In this document: positions 1 to 8,332 of the stretch, one piece after another | Numbering within the stretch: position 1 is the stretch's first letter | Layout: each line of letters starts with the position of its first letter | Origin: Streptomyces sp. NRRL S-337 | Lineage (GTDB): Bacteria > Actinomycetota > Actinomycetes > Streptomycetales > Streptomycetaceae | NCBI RefSeq assembly: GCF_000720175.1 | Contig: NZ_JOIX01000014.1 | Coordinates: forward strand, 1-64,000 | Reading direction: 5' to 3' | Length of the DNA: 64,000 bases | Position numbers and translations under genes: made by a program | Notes under the pieces: model-generated | Database searches by the model: none | Told to the model about the DNA's origin: nothing | The model's input: the letters and a program-made list of their open reading frames with translations, nothing else

Positions 1-135
1 CCACCACCCCCACCCCTCACCCCCACCCACACATCCCGCCCCATTTGTGGCTGTCTCTGAGCTATGTGAGATTTATTGGTGTTGAGGTTCTGGGAGTCCG
101 CCGGTCGGCCCCGGTGGCAGCCGAAGGGACGAACC

Positions 136-1185
136 ATGGGCTTTGAACCGATGACGCCGGGCCTGGACGAGGTGCACATCTTGTGGACCTCAGAAGGCAT
201 GAGCTGCGACGGGGACACGGTTTCGGTCACCGCGGCGACGCTGCCCAGCCTGGAGGACGTGGTTCTCGGCGCGATTCCCGGGTTGCCGAAGGTGCACCTG
301 CACAACAAGGTGCTGGCCTACGAGACCGGCGACGATTTCATGGCGGCCTTTCATCAGGCGGCCCGCGATGAGCTCGGGCCGTTCATCTTTGTCGTCGAAG
401 GCTCCATTCCCAATGAGAACATCAATGGTGACGGCTATTGGTCGGCCATGGGCAATGATCCGGAGACCGGCGAGCCCATCACGGTGAACGAGTGGATCGA
501 CCGGCTGGCTCCCAAGGCGTGGGCGGTCGTGGCCATCGGCACCTGTGCGGCGTACGGCGGCATTCATGCCATGGCGGGTAACCCGACCGGGTGCATGGGG
601 CTGGCCGACTATCTGGGATGGGATTTCCGGTCGGCCGGCGGCTTGCCCATCGTGAACGTCCCGGGTTGCCCCGTTCAGCCGGACAACTTCATGGAGACCC
701 TGCTGTGGGTCCTGCACCAGGCCGCCGGGCTCGCTCCGCCCATTCCGCTGGATGAGCAACTCCGGCCCACCTGGCTGTTCGGCAAGACCGTGCACGAGGG
801 GTGCGACCGGGGCTCGTATTACGAGCAGGGGGATTTCGCGAAGGACTACAACTCCCCCAAGTGCCAGGTGAAGGTGGGCTGTTGGGGCCCGGTGGTCAAC
901 TGCAACGTCACCAAACGCGGCTGGATGGACGGGGTGGGCGGCTGTCCCAACGTGGGCGGCATCTGTATCGGCTGCACGATGCCGGGGTTCCCGGACAAAT
1001 TCATGCCGTTCATGGACGAGCCGCCCGGTGGCACGGTGTCCTCTGCCCTGATGGGCGTGTACGGGCCGTTCATCCGCACCCTGCGTTCCCTCACCAATAT
1101 CACCGCCAACAAAGAGCCCAAGTGGCGCCATAACGAGGATGCACTGACCAGCGGTTACGACCCGCATTGGACCGGACGTAAATAG
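136..1185 (+). CDS. hhyS: [NiFe] hydrogenase small subunit, group 1h (actinobacterial high-affinity type)
   Basis: This 349-aa electron-transfer subunit carries Fe-S clusters that take electrons from the large subunit during H2 oxidation. The N-terminus has GMSCDGD (Cys24) instead of the usual CTCC. In group 1h enzymes the proximal cluster is known to use three Cys and one Asp, which fits. Further cluster motifs follow: GTCAAYGG, PGCPVQPD, HEGCDRG and a Cys-rich stretch ending GGICIGCTMPGFPD. There is no Tat signal or C-terminal anchor, so the enzyme is probably cytoplasmic-side. ATG 136 is preferred over the upstream frame at 76 because GAAGGGA lies 7 nt before it. It is the first gene of the operon continuing to about 7154. 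Confidence 0.95.
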   Translation: MGFEPMTPGLDEVHILWTSEGMSCDGDTVSVTAATLPSLEDVVLGAIPGLPKVHLHNKVLAYETGDDFMAAFHQAARDELGPFIFVVEGSIPNENINGDGYWSAMGNDPETGEPITVNEWIDRLAPKAWAVVAIGTCAAYGGIHAMAGNPTGCMGLADYLGWDFRSAGGLPIVNVPGCPVQPDNFMETLLWVLHQAAGLAPPIPLDEQLRPTWLFGKTVHEGCDRGSYYEQGDFAKDYNSPKCQVKVGCWGPVVNCNVTKRGWMDGVGGCPNVGGICIGCTMPGFPDKFMPFMDEPPGGTVSSALMGVYGPFIRTLRSLTNITANKEPKWRHNEDALTSGYDPHWTGRK

Positions 1186-1292
1186 ATTCCCGCCCATTAC
1201 GCCCAACAGCCCGGCACGCCCGGCGCGCGCACGATACCCACGACGCCCAGCACGCCCCCACGCCCACCACGCCATCCGCGAGAGGAAACCCC

Positions 1293-3080
1293 GTGGCGAC
1301 CGTCCAGAACACCGATGCGGAGCGACGCGAACTCACCGAGGTCGCCTTCGACCCCATTACCCGCATCATCGGAAACCTCGGTATCTACACCAAAATTGAC
1401 TTCGCGGCACGGGAAGTCGTGGAATGCCGCAGCACTTCCTCGCTCTTCCGCGGCTACAGCGTGTTCATGAAGGGCAAGGATCCGCGCGACGCGCATTTCA
1501 TCACCAGCCGGATCTGCGGCATCTGCGGTGACAACCACGCCACCTGCTCGCTCTACGCCCAGCAGATGGCCTACGGCGTCAAGCCGCCCCCGCTCGCCGA
1601 CTGGATCATCAACCTGGGCGAAGCCGCCGAGTTCATGTTCGACCACACGATCTTCCAGGACAACATGGTGTTCGTCGACTTCTGCGAACGCATGGTGAAG
1701 GAGACCAACCCCGGTGTCCTGGAGCGGGCCGAACGCACCCCGGCCCCCCACGCCGACGTCCACGGCCACAAGACCATCGCCGACATCATGCGCGCCTTCA
1801 ACCCCTTCGAGGGGCAGACGTACAAAGAGGCGCTCCAGATGAGCCGGCTGACGCGGGAGATGTGCTGCCTGATGGAGGGCCGGCACGTCCACCCCTCGAC
1901 GCTGTACCCGGGCGGTGTGGGCACCGTCGCCACCCCGCAGGTCTTCACCGACTACCTGGTACGGCTGACCCGCTGTCTGGACTTCGTCAAACGCGCGGTG
2001 GCCATGAACGACGACGTCTTCGACTTCTGGTACGAGGCGCTGCCCGGCTACGAGGAGGTGGGCCGCCGCCGCACGCTGCTGGCCTGCTGGGGCTGCTTCC
2101 AGGACCCCGAGGTGGTCGACTACGACTACCGGACCATGAACACCTGGGGCAACGCGATGTTCGTGACCCCCGGCATCATCGTGGACAACGAACTGGTCAC
2201 CACCGACCTCGTCGACATCAACCTCGGCATGCGCATCCTGCTCGGCAGCTCCTACTACCAGGACTGGACGGGCGAGGAGACGTATGTCGACCGGGACCCG
2301 CTCGGCAACCCCGTCGACCAGCGCCATCCGTGGAACCAGACCACCGTGCCGAAGCCGCAGAAGCGGGACCTCGACGGCGGCAACTACAGCTGGGTGATGA
2401 GCCCCCGCTGGTTCGACAAACGAACCGGCGACCACCTGGCGCTCGACACCGGCGGCGGACCGATCGCCCGCCTGTGGGCCACGGCGCTCGCCGGCAAGGT
2501 CCGTACGCCCTACGTGCGCTCGACCGGCCACAGCGTGGAGATCGACCTCCCGCAGACGCCCAACAGCCCGGAAGTCAGGTTGGAATGGACGCCGCCGCCG
2601 TTCCCCAACACCATCGAGCGCGACCGGGCCCGGATGTACTTCGTGGCCTACGCCGCCGGGATGGCGCTGTACTTCGTCGAGCGGGCCCTGGACGAGGTCC
2701 GGGCCGGCCGCACCAAGGTCTTCGAGGACTTCAAGGTCCCCAAGGAGGCCATCGGGGTCGGGTTCCACGAGGCCGTACGGGGCGTGCTTTCGCACCACTT
2801 GGTGATCCGGGACAGGAAGATCGCCAACTACCACCCGTACCCGCCGACCCCCTGGAACGCCAGCCCCCGCGACTCCTACGGCACCCCCGGCCCGTACGAG
2901 GACGCGGTGCAGGGACTGCAGATCTTCGAGGAGAACGGGCGGGAGGACTTCAAGGGCATCGACATCATGCGGACGGTCCGCAGCTTCGACCCGTGTCTGC
3001 CGTGCGGCGTCCACATGTACCTCGGTGACGGCCGGACGCTGACGCAGAGTCACTCCCCGACCTTCGGCCACCGGGCGTGA
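1293..3080 (+). CDS. hhyL: [NiFe] hydrogenase large subunit, group 1h
   Basis: This 595-aa catalytic subunit holds the NiFe(CN)2CO site. The L1 motif RICGICGDNH supplies Cys75 and Cys78 with His82. The L2 motif DPCLPCGVH supplies Cys568 and Cys571 with His574. About 21 residues follow His574, the peptide that a HyaD-type protease normally removes after Ni insertion; such a protease is encoded at 6259-7026. The GTG start at 1293 follows GAGAGGAAA. The stop overlaps the next start by 4 nt (GTGA). The 107-nt gap from the small-subunit gene contains no other gene. Together with hhyS it should oxidise trace H2, as described for Streptomyces and Ralstonia homologues. Confidence 0.96.
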   Translation: MATVQNTDAERRELTEVAFDPITRIIGNLGIYTKIDFAAREVVECRSTSSLFRGYSVFMKGKDPRDAHFITSRICGICGDNHATCSLYAQQMAYGVKPPPLADWIINLGEAAEFMFDHTIFQDNMVFVDFCERMVKETNPGVLERAERTPAPHADVHGHKTIADIMRAFNPFEGQTYKEALQMSRLTREMCCLMEGRHVHPSTLYPGGVGTVATPQVFTDYLVRLTRCLDFVKRAVAMNDDVFDFWYEALPGYEEVGRRRTLLACWGCFQDPEVVDYDYRTMNTWGNAMFVTPGIIVDNELVTTDLVDINLGMRILLGSSYYQDWTGEETYVDRDPLGNPVDQRHPWNQTTVPKPQKRDLDGGNYSWVMSPRWFDKRTGDHLALDTGGGPIARLWATALAGKVRTPYVRSTGHSVEIDLPQTPNSPEVRLEWTPPPFPNTIERDRARMYFVAYAAGMALYFVERALDEVRAGRTKVFEDFKVPKEAIGVGFHEAVRGVLSHHLVIRDRKIANYHPYPPTPWNASPRDSYGTPGPYEDAVQGLQIFEENGREDFKGIDIMRTVRSFDPCLPCGVHMYLGDGRTLTQSHSPTFGHRA

Positions 3081-3619
3081 GTGTCATGGCCTGGGACGAC
3101 CGGCAGGCACGGGACCACGTGGTCCGCACCGAGGCGCTGCTGACCTCGCTCTCCGCGCTGTCCGACCCCGCCGCGCGGGACCGGGCGACCGAGGCCGCCC
3201 AGGCACTCGTCGCGCTCTACGGGGAATGCCTGGCCCGGGTCATGGCACTGGCCGGCGCGGTCACCGCCCGGGCGGTCGCGGACGACGAACTCGTCGGTCA
3301 TCTGCTGCTCGTGCACGGTCTGCACCCGGAACCGGCCGAGGGCCGCATCGGCACGGCCCTCGCCAGTCTGCGCGGCCTGGGCGAAGCCGAACTCGTCGCG
3401 GTGAAAGGGCCGTTGGCCCGGATCCGGGTACGGGCCCGCGGCTGCGGGTCCTCCGGGGAGACGCTGCGTACGGCGGTGCAGGAGGCGGTTGCCTGGGCCG
3501 CGCCGGAGATCGAGCGGGTGGAGATCGAGGAGGCGGCCGCGGCGGCCGTCGAGCCTCCGCTGATTCCCGTGGAGGCACTGTCGCGCGGCGGTGCCCGGAC
3601 GGGCGGGGCGCACTCATGA
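3077..3619 (+). CDS. NifU-like C-terminal-domain protein, hydrogenase accessory
   Basis: This 180-aa protein begins with a helical region (1-85) and then a segment resembling the NifU C-terminal Fe-S scaffold (about 90-155, with GCGSSGETLRTAVQEAV). Genuine NifU domains carry CxxC before PSS; here only one cysteine remains (GCGSS), so an autonomous cluster scaffold is doubtful. It is translationally coupled at both ends (GTGA with hhyL, ATGA with the next gene). Such NifU-domain genes are regular companions of group 1h hydrogenases, suggesting a role in assembly or electron transfer, but the exact role is inferred. Confidence 0.75.
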   Translation: MSVMAWDDRQARDHVVRTEALLTSLSALSDPAARDRATEAAQALVALYGECLARVMALAGAVTARAVADDELVGHLLLVHGLHPEPAEGRIGTALASLRGLGEAELVAVKGPLARIRVRARGCGSSGETLRTAVQEAVAWAAPEIERVEIEEAAAAAVEPPLIPVEALSRGGARTGGAHS

Positions 3620-4254
3620 GCACCGTGGTCTCCACCGCCTCGGCGTTGCGGGACCTGGCCCGCCGCCCGCTGCCGGAACCGCGGGACGAGGACCGGTGCG
3701 AGCTGTGCGCGGAGCCCGTGCCGGCGGAACACCGGCATCTGCTGGACACCACGGCGGACACCCTGCTGTGCACCTGTCGGGCGTGCGCGCTGCTCTTCGA
3801 CGCCGACCGGCACAGCGGCGGCCGCCAGCCCTACCTGCTGATTTCCGAACGCAGGCAGCGGCTGGACGGCATGCGGCTCGACGCGCGGCAGTGGGCCGCC
3901 CTGCGGGTGCCGGTCGGGCTCGCGTTCTTCCTGCGCGGCGGCCCGCCCGACGACGAGATCACCGCCGGCTACCCCGGCCCGATGGGCGTGATCCGCGCCC
4001 CCGTGGACCGCGGGGTGTGGGCCGGCATCGAGGCCGGCCGGCCTGCCCTCGCCACCCTCGTTCCGCGTACCGAGGCGCTGCTGGTCAACCGGGCCGGCGG
4101 CAGTCAGGAGCACTGGATCGTGCCGCTGGACGACTGCTACCGGCTCGCCGCCGTGCTGCGCACCCACTGGAGCGGACTGGCCGGCGGGGACGAGGTGTGG
4201 CAGCACGTGCGGCAGTTCTTCGACCACCTCACCCCCGTCGATCCGGACGCCTAA
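3616..4254 (+). CDS. DUF5947 family protein of the group 1h hydrogenase operon
   Basis: This 212-aa soluble protein has an N-terminal metal-binding ribbon: Cys28 and Cys31 (CELC), then Cys52, Cys54 and Cys57 (CTCRAC). That resembles a rubredoxin or zinc-ribbon knuckle. The remaining alpha/beta part has no motif I recognise and ends in a Trp/Phe-rich helix. ATG 3616 overlaps the previous stop (ATGA), so the pair is coupled. DUF5947 proteins are restricted mainly to these hydrogenase clusters. A rubredoxin-like role in protecting or assembling the O2-exposed enzyme is a guess. Confidence 0.8.
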   Translation: MSTVVSTASALRDLARRPLPEPRDEDRCELCAEPVPAEHRHLLDTTADTLLCTCRACALLFDADRHSGGRQPYLLISERRQRLDGMRLDARQWAALRVPVGLAFFLRGGPPDDEITAGYPGPMGVIRAPVDRGVWAGIEAGRPALATLVPRTEALLVNRAGGSQEHWIVPLDDCYRLAAVLRTHWSGLAGGDEVWQHVRQFFDHLTPVDPDA

Positions 4255-4272
4255 CAGGACCCGAGGAGAGCC

Positions 4273-4482
4273 ATGGCTGACATCACCGTCGGAAAGCGAC
4301 AGGTACGACCGGACTTCACCGCCCACGTCCCCGGAGTGCGCCGGGGCAACCACGAGGGCCACTACAAGCGGCAGCCCGGTCACCTCCCCTACGGCAGGTC
4401 GACCTCGCGCCGGTCCACCGGGGTCCATCCGAAGACCAAGAACCCCATCCTGCCCGGCATGCCCAACCTGTCACCGGCATGA
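4273..4482 (+). CDS. Small basic hydrogenase-cluster protein
   Basis: The gene encodes a 69-aa, strongly basic, Gly/Pro/His-rich protein with no transmembrane segment and no Cys. It contains VRRGNHEGHYKRQPGH and ends in PILPGMPNLSPA. It starts 18 nt after the DUF5947 gene with GAGGAGAG as ribosome-binding site, and its stop overlaps the following ATG. No function is known to me. Its fixed place inside the overlapped operon argues that it is a real small protein rather than a spurious frame. It could be an assembly factor or a small subunit of the hydrogenase. Confidence 0.75.
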   Translation: MADITVGKRQVRPDFTAHVPGVRRGNHEGHYKRQPGHLPYGRSTSRRSTGVHPKTKNPILPGMPNLSPA

Positions 4483-5213
4483 CCGGCAGCACCGGAGTGA
4501 GCGGCGTGCGGACGGTGAGCGGGGCGGAGGCACACCACGGGCTGCCCGACCTGTCGTTCGCGGTGACCGGCGTGAGCGCCCTGCCGCACGCCGCGGTGCC
4601 CACCCTCGTCCTCAAGCTGGCCGTCGCCCGCACCGGCGGTGGCCCGATCCGGTCCCTGACGCTGTCCACCACCGTCCGGATCGATGCCGCGCGCCGCAGC
4701 TACGCGCCCGCGGAAGCACTCGCCCTGGCCCAGCTGTTCGGGCAGCCCGACCAATGGGCCACGAGCATGCAGCCGTTGTCCTGGGCGCAGGTCACGTCCG
4801 TCGTGCCGCCCTTCGACGAACGGACCGAGATCGACCTCGCGATCCCGTGCGGCGGCGACGCCGGGCTCGCCGTCGTCACCTACCTGCGCGCCGTGCGCGA
4901 CGGCGAGGTCCCCCTGGACCTGCTCTTCCGCGGCACCGTCTTCCACACGGACCCCGGCGGGCGGCTGGCCACCGCCCAGATCCCCTGGGACAAGGAGGCC
5001 GCCTGCCGGCTGCCCGCGGAACTCTGGCACGACCTCATCAGCCGCTACTACGGCGCCACTTCCTGGCTGCGCCTGTCCCCCTCGACCCACGACAGGCTCA
5101 GCGCCTACCAGACGTCACACGGCCTGACCGACGCCGAGCAGGCCGTCAGCGCCCTCCTGGACACCGCCCTGCCCCGGCCCGCACAGACCACGGAAGCGAC
5201 ATGGACCCCCTAG
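4479..5213 (+). CDS. DUF6084 family protein of the hydrogenase operon
   Basis: This 244-aa protein has no signal peptide or membrane segment. It looks beta-rich in the first 170 residues (PDLSFAVTGV, LKLAVARTGG, TVRIDAARRSY), and its conserved-looking core includes PPFDERTEIDLAIPC and ATAQIPWDKEAACRLP. The start overlaps the preceding stop by 4 nt and the end overlaps the next gene by 13 nt. I recognise it as the DUF6084 companion of actinobacterial group 1h hydrogenases. Biochemical function is unknown; a scaffold or maturation role is inferred only from context. Confidence 0.75.
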   Translation: MTGSTGVSGVRTVSGAEAHHGLPDLSFAVTGVSALPHAAVPTLVLKLAVARTGGGPIRSLTLSTTVRIDAARRSYAPAEALALAQLFGQPDQWATSMQPLSWAQVTSVVPPFDERTEIDLAIPCGGDAGLAVVTYLRAVRDGEVPLDLLFRGTVFHTDPGGRLATAQIPWDKEAACRLPAELWHDLISRYYGATSWLRLSPSTHDRLSAYQTSHGLTDAEQAVSALLDTALPRPAQTTEATWTP

Positions 5214-6262
5214 CCTCGGTCGAGAAGATCGCGCGCACCTGCCTGTACGAGGGCTACCTGCTGTGGCCCTACCGGCGGTCGGCGCTCAAGAACACCAAGC
5301 GCTGGACGTTCGGCGGCGTCTACCCGAAGGGCGAGGCGGAAGCCCTCGGCGAGCCGGCCCGGATGCGCACCGAGACGCTGCTGGAGACCGCCCCCGGCAC
5401 CTCCGTCACGATCCGCCTGCGGTTCCTGCAGGTCGTCGAGCGGCAGGTCTACCGCCGGGACGACGGGGAGCACCGGCCGGTCGACACCCTCACCGTCGCC
5501 GGCGAGACCCACCTCACCTGGCACGAGGCCGCGGAACGCGAATGGGTGCTGCCGGTCTGGTCGCCTTCGGACGGGCGCACCCTCGACGTCGTCGACCTGC
5601 CGGACGGCGCGCACGAGGAGCCGCTGCGCGACGAGCACGGGCGGGCCGCCGGCATGCTCGTACGCCGTTGGAAGCGGCTGCACGGCACCGTGGAGGTCGA
5701 GGCGCAGCCAGTTCCGGGCAACGGGCCGCAGGACACCGTCCGTCTGGCGGTCACCTTCACCAACACCACCCCGTGTCCCCCGCACACCGGTGATCCGCGC
5801 GAGGGCCGCGACAAGCTCGCCCCGTATGCGTTCGTCTCCACCCACACCGTGCTCACCGCCCACGACGGCGGCTTCGTCTCCCTCGCCGACCCGCCGGCAG
5901 AACTGGCGGAGGCGGCGAGCGGCTGCCGCAACGAGGGCACCTGGCCGGTGCTGATCGGCGACGCGCCCGAAGCGGACCGCGACCCCCACCGGTCCACCAC
6001 GGTCCTCTCCTCGCCCGTCACCCTCTCCGATTTTCCCGCGGTCGCACCGGAGAGCCCCGGCGACCTCTTCGACGGCGGAGAGATCGACCACCTCCTCATC
6101 CTCAACGTGCTGAGCCTGACGCCCGCGGAACAGCGGGAGGCCCGCGCCACCGATCCCCGGGCCCGGGAGATCCTCGATCGCTGCGCCGCGCTGTCCCCCG
6201 AGGACCTGCTCGCCCTGCGCGGCACGATCCGGAGCCGCCGGACGATCAAGGAAGACGCGTGA
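5201..6262 (+). CDS. Conserved hypothetical protein of the hydrogenase operon
   Basis: This 353-aa protein has no membrane segment or export signal. The N-terminus CLYEGYLLWPYRRSALKN and a mid-region block (LAVTFTNTTPCPPHTGDPRE followed by YAFVSTHTVL) are features I associate with the uncharacterised protein of this size next to group 1h hydrogenases. ATG 5201 lies inside the end of the DUF6084 gene and gives a 13-nt overlap; the stop overlaps the protease start by 4 nt. It has only a few Cys, so it is not an obvious Fe-S protein. Function unknown. Confidence 0.75.
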   Translation: MDPLASVEKIARTCLYEGYLLWPYRRSALKNTKRWTFGGVYPKGEAEALGEPARMRTETLLETAPGTSVTIRLRFLQVVERQVYRRDDGEHRPVDTLTVAGETHLTWHEAAEREWVLPVWSPSDGRTLDVVDLPDGAHEEPLRDEHGRAAGMLVRRWKRLHGTVEVEAQPVPGNGPQDTVRLAVTFTNTTPCPPHTGDPREGRDKLAPYAFVSTHTVLTAHDGGFVSLADPPAELAEAASGCRNEGTWPVLIGDAPEADRDPHRSTTVLSSPVTLSDFPAVAPESPGDLFDGGEIDHLLILNVLSLTPAEQREARATDPRAREILDRCAALSPEDLLALRGTIRSRRTIKEDA

Positions 6263-7026
6263 CGGCGCCCCGCCTCGCCGGACGGCCGGGGTCCCTGCGG
6301 CCGGGGAGCCGGGTACGGCTGCGCCCCGGCCGCCGCAGCGACATCTTCGACCTGGCCCTGGCCGGCCGGCTGGCCGAGGTCGACGCCGTCGAAGAGGACT
6401 CCGAGGGGCAGACACACCTCGTCGTCACCCTGGTGGACGACGAGGGCCGGGACTTTCCCACCGGTCTGGGGCACCGTTTCTTCTTCGCACCGGAGGAGGT
6501 CGAGCCGGTCGGCGGGCCCGCGGGCGGTTCGCGCGTCCTCGTCGCCGCCACCGGCGACTCCTTCGCCGCCGACGACGCCTTCGGCTCCGCGCTCCTCGCC
6601 GCCCTGGGCGAACTCCCGCTGCCCGACGAGGTGCACCTCGTCGACTTCGGGCTCCGCGGCGCCGATCTGGCGCACCGCCTCCTGGCCGGCTACGGATCGG
6701 CGGTCGTGGTGGGCACGGCGTCGCTCGGCAGGCCGGCCGGCACCCTGGACCTCACCGAGTACGGCGGCGCCACGGCGGTCAACGGAACTGCGGGCGCGGC
6801 GGAGTCGGCCGGGCCGTTTTGCCGGCTGGCTGCCGCCGAGCGCCTGGCCCGCGCCCGGCAGACGCCTCTCCCCCGGCTCTTCGTCCTGACCTGTGAGCCT
6901 TCCCCGTCCCGGAGCGGGAAGGCGGTCGAGGGGGCCGTGGAGCTGCTGGCAGATCTCCTCGGCAGCCTGTGCAGCGGACCGCTTCCCTCCAGGAATCCCG
7001 TCACCCATAGGGAGAACACGCCATGA
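6259..7026 (+). CDS. hyaD: Hydrogenase maturation protease with N-terminal extension
   Basis: This 255-aa protein has two parts. Residues 1-90 are an extra beta-rich domain. From residue 92 a HyaD/HybD-like fold begins with RVLVAATGDSFAADDAFG, the counterpart of the GNxxxxDDGxG signature; Asp105/Asp106 and the Asp in VDFGLRG are candidate Ni-sensing residues. It would remove the 21-residue tail of HhyL. GTG 6259 overlaps the preceding stop. Its end overlaps the ATG of the next small gene. The first Gly-Asn of the canonical signature is Gly-Asp here, as in other divergent group 1h proteases. Confidence 0.8.
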   Translation: MTAPRLAGRPGSLRPGSRVRLRPGRRSDIFDLALAGRLAEVDAVEEDSEGQTHLVVTLVDDEGRDFPTGLGHRFFFAPEEVEPVGGPAGGSRVLVAATGDSFAADDAFGSALLAALGELPLPDEVHLVDFGLRGADLAHRLLAGYGSAVVVGTASLGRPAGTLDLTEYGGATAVNGTAGAAESAGPFCRLAAAERLARARQTPLPRLFVLTCEPSPSRSGKAVEGAVELLADLLGSLCSGPLPSRNPVTHRENTP

Positions 7027-7154
7027 AGAACGGCATCTTCATTCCCGCGATCGCGGTGCGCATCACCGTCGGCGTCCTGGCCGCCGCCGCACTGACCGCC
7101 ATCGCCTTCAGCGCGCCCGACGCGGTGCGCTACATCAAGATGGAAATGATGTGA
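7023..7154 (+). CDS. 43-aa single-pass membrane peptide (DUF6893-like)
   Basis: The peptide has one hydrophobic helix (about 8-28, IAVRITVGVLAAAALTAIAF) followed by a short tail DAVRYIKMEMM. Its ATG overlaps the protease stop (ATGA), so it is translated as part of the hydrogenase operon. The pattern of short Met/Lys start, one helix, and a xxRYIKxxxM tail matches the DUF6893 family of small Streptomyces proteins as I remember it. Role unknown; a membrane anchor or micro-subunit is possible. Confidence 0.65.
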   Translation: MKNGIFIPAIAVRITVGVLAAAALTAIAFSAPDAVRYIKMEMM

Positions 7155-7179
7155 AGGACCATCCGAGGACGGTGCGCCG

Positions 7180-7719
7180 ATGAGTGAGAAAACGGCAGAG
7201 GACCAGTACCTGCGTCACCTCAAGGAAACCCGCTCCCTGGAGCGGCTGATCGACACCGCCCTGGGTTCCCTCATCGCCTCGACCCGCGCACCGGAACTCA
7301 GAAAACCGCTGGAGGCCCACCGTGAGGTGACCCGCCGGCACATCACCGCGCTCGGCAGCCGGCTGCACGCGCACCACGAAGAGCCGTCGACCGTGAAGGA
7401 CCTGACCCTGCGGCTCGTCGGAACGGGCTATGCGCTGCTCGCCCGGACCCGGCGCGACCATGCGGGAAAGCACGCCCGCGATGCCTACACCCTCATCCAC
7501 CTGGTGCTCGCCGGGTACGAGATGCTGCACCACCTCGCGGTGCGCAACGGTGACGAACAGACCGCGAGACTGCTGGAGCAGCACATCGCCGAGGAACGGG
7601 CGACCGCCGCGCTGATCGACACCAAGTGGGACCTGGTGGCCGATCTCTCGCTGCGCCACGCCGGCGTCATGGCCGCGCCGCCGGTGAAGCCTCCCCACAC
7701 CTACGCGAAGGAACGCTGA
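7180..7719 (+). CDS. DUF892 ferritin-like protein (YciF family)
   Basis: This 179-aa, fully helical protein matches the DUF892 pattern. An N-terminal helix with paired acidic residues leads to HREVTRRHITALGSRL, then DAYTLIHLVLAGYEMLHHLAV, then a final helix with QHIAEERATAALID. The Glu/His pairs in helices 2, 3 and 4 are the probable di-iron ligands. ATG 7180 lies 25 nt after the small peptide gene. Members are linked to stress and iron handling. Position between the hydrogenase operon and a hemerythrin suggests O2 or iron buffering for the hydrogenase; this is inference. Confidence 0.75.
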   Translation: MSEKTAEDQYLRHLKETRSLERLIDTALGSLIASTRAPELRKPLEAHREVTRRHITALGSRLHAHHEEPSTVKDLTLRLVGTGYALLARTRRDHAGKHARDAYTLIHLVLAGYEMLHHLAVRNGDEQTARLLEQHIAEERATAALIDTKWDLVADLSLRHAGVMAAPPVKPPHTYAKER

Positions 7720-7722
7720 CCG

Positions 7723-8292
7723 GTGGGAGCCGCCCCGGACGTCATCGAGGAACTCACCGCCGATCACCGCGCGGTACAGCGGCTGTTCGACCGCATCCGC
7801 GCCGCCGAACCGGGAAGTGCCGCCCGCAAGGCCCTCGTCGAGCAGGTGTCCGCCGCCCTGGTCCGGCACTCCGTCGCGGAGAAGGAGCACCTGTACCCGG
7901 CCGTACGGGACTACGTGGCGCACGGGCGGCGGTGGGCCGAGAAGGAGCTCTCCGACCACGAGCGCATCGAGGAGCTGCTGCACGATCTGGAGCGGCGGGA
8001 GCCGCAGGACGAGGACTTCACCGTCCTGGTCCTCGCCCTGTCGACCCGGGTGACCAGCCACATCCTCGACGAGGAACAACGGCTCTTCCCCCGGCTGCAG
8101 GCCACCTGTCCCGCGGACCTCCGGCGGGAGCTCGGCGAGAAGGTCCGGCGGGCGAGGAACAGCGCCCCGACGCACCCCCGGCCCAACGCACCGGACTCCG
8201 CCCTGGCCACCCGCGCGGTGAGCCCCGGCCTCGGCCTGCTGGACGGCGTACGGGACTTCTTCACCCGGCGGGGCCGTGCCCGGCGCTCCTGA
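7723..8292 (+). CDS. Hemerythrin HHE-domain protein
   Basis: This 189-aa protein contains one HHE cation-binding domain (about 1-135). Diagnostic pieces are ELTADHRAVQRLFDRI, LVRHSVAEKEHLYPAV, KELSDHERIEELLHDL and VTSHILDEEQRLFPRL, giving the His/Glu set of a non-haem di-iron site. The C-terminal 50 residues are basic and poorly structured. GTG 7723 begins 3 nt after the DUF892 stop, so the two genes are co-translated. Likely function is O2, NO or peroxide binding; the hydrogenase context suggests O2 sensing or protection. Confidence 0.85.
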   Translation: MGAAPDVIEELTADHRAVQRLFDRIRAAEPGSAARKALVEQVSAALVRHSVAEKEHLYPAVRDYVAHGRRWAEKELSDHERIEELLHDLERREPQDEDFTVLVLALSTRVTSHILDEEQRLFPRLQATCPADLRRELGEKVRRARNSAPTHPRPNAPDSALATRAVSPGLGLLDGVRDFFTRRGRARRS

Positions 8293-8332
8293 CCGGGCGA
8301 TCCCGGAGTCCTGACCGGCGGAGGGACGATCC

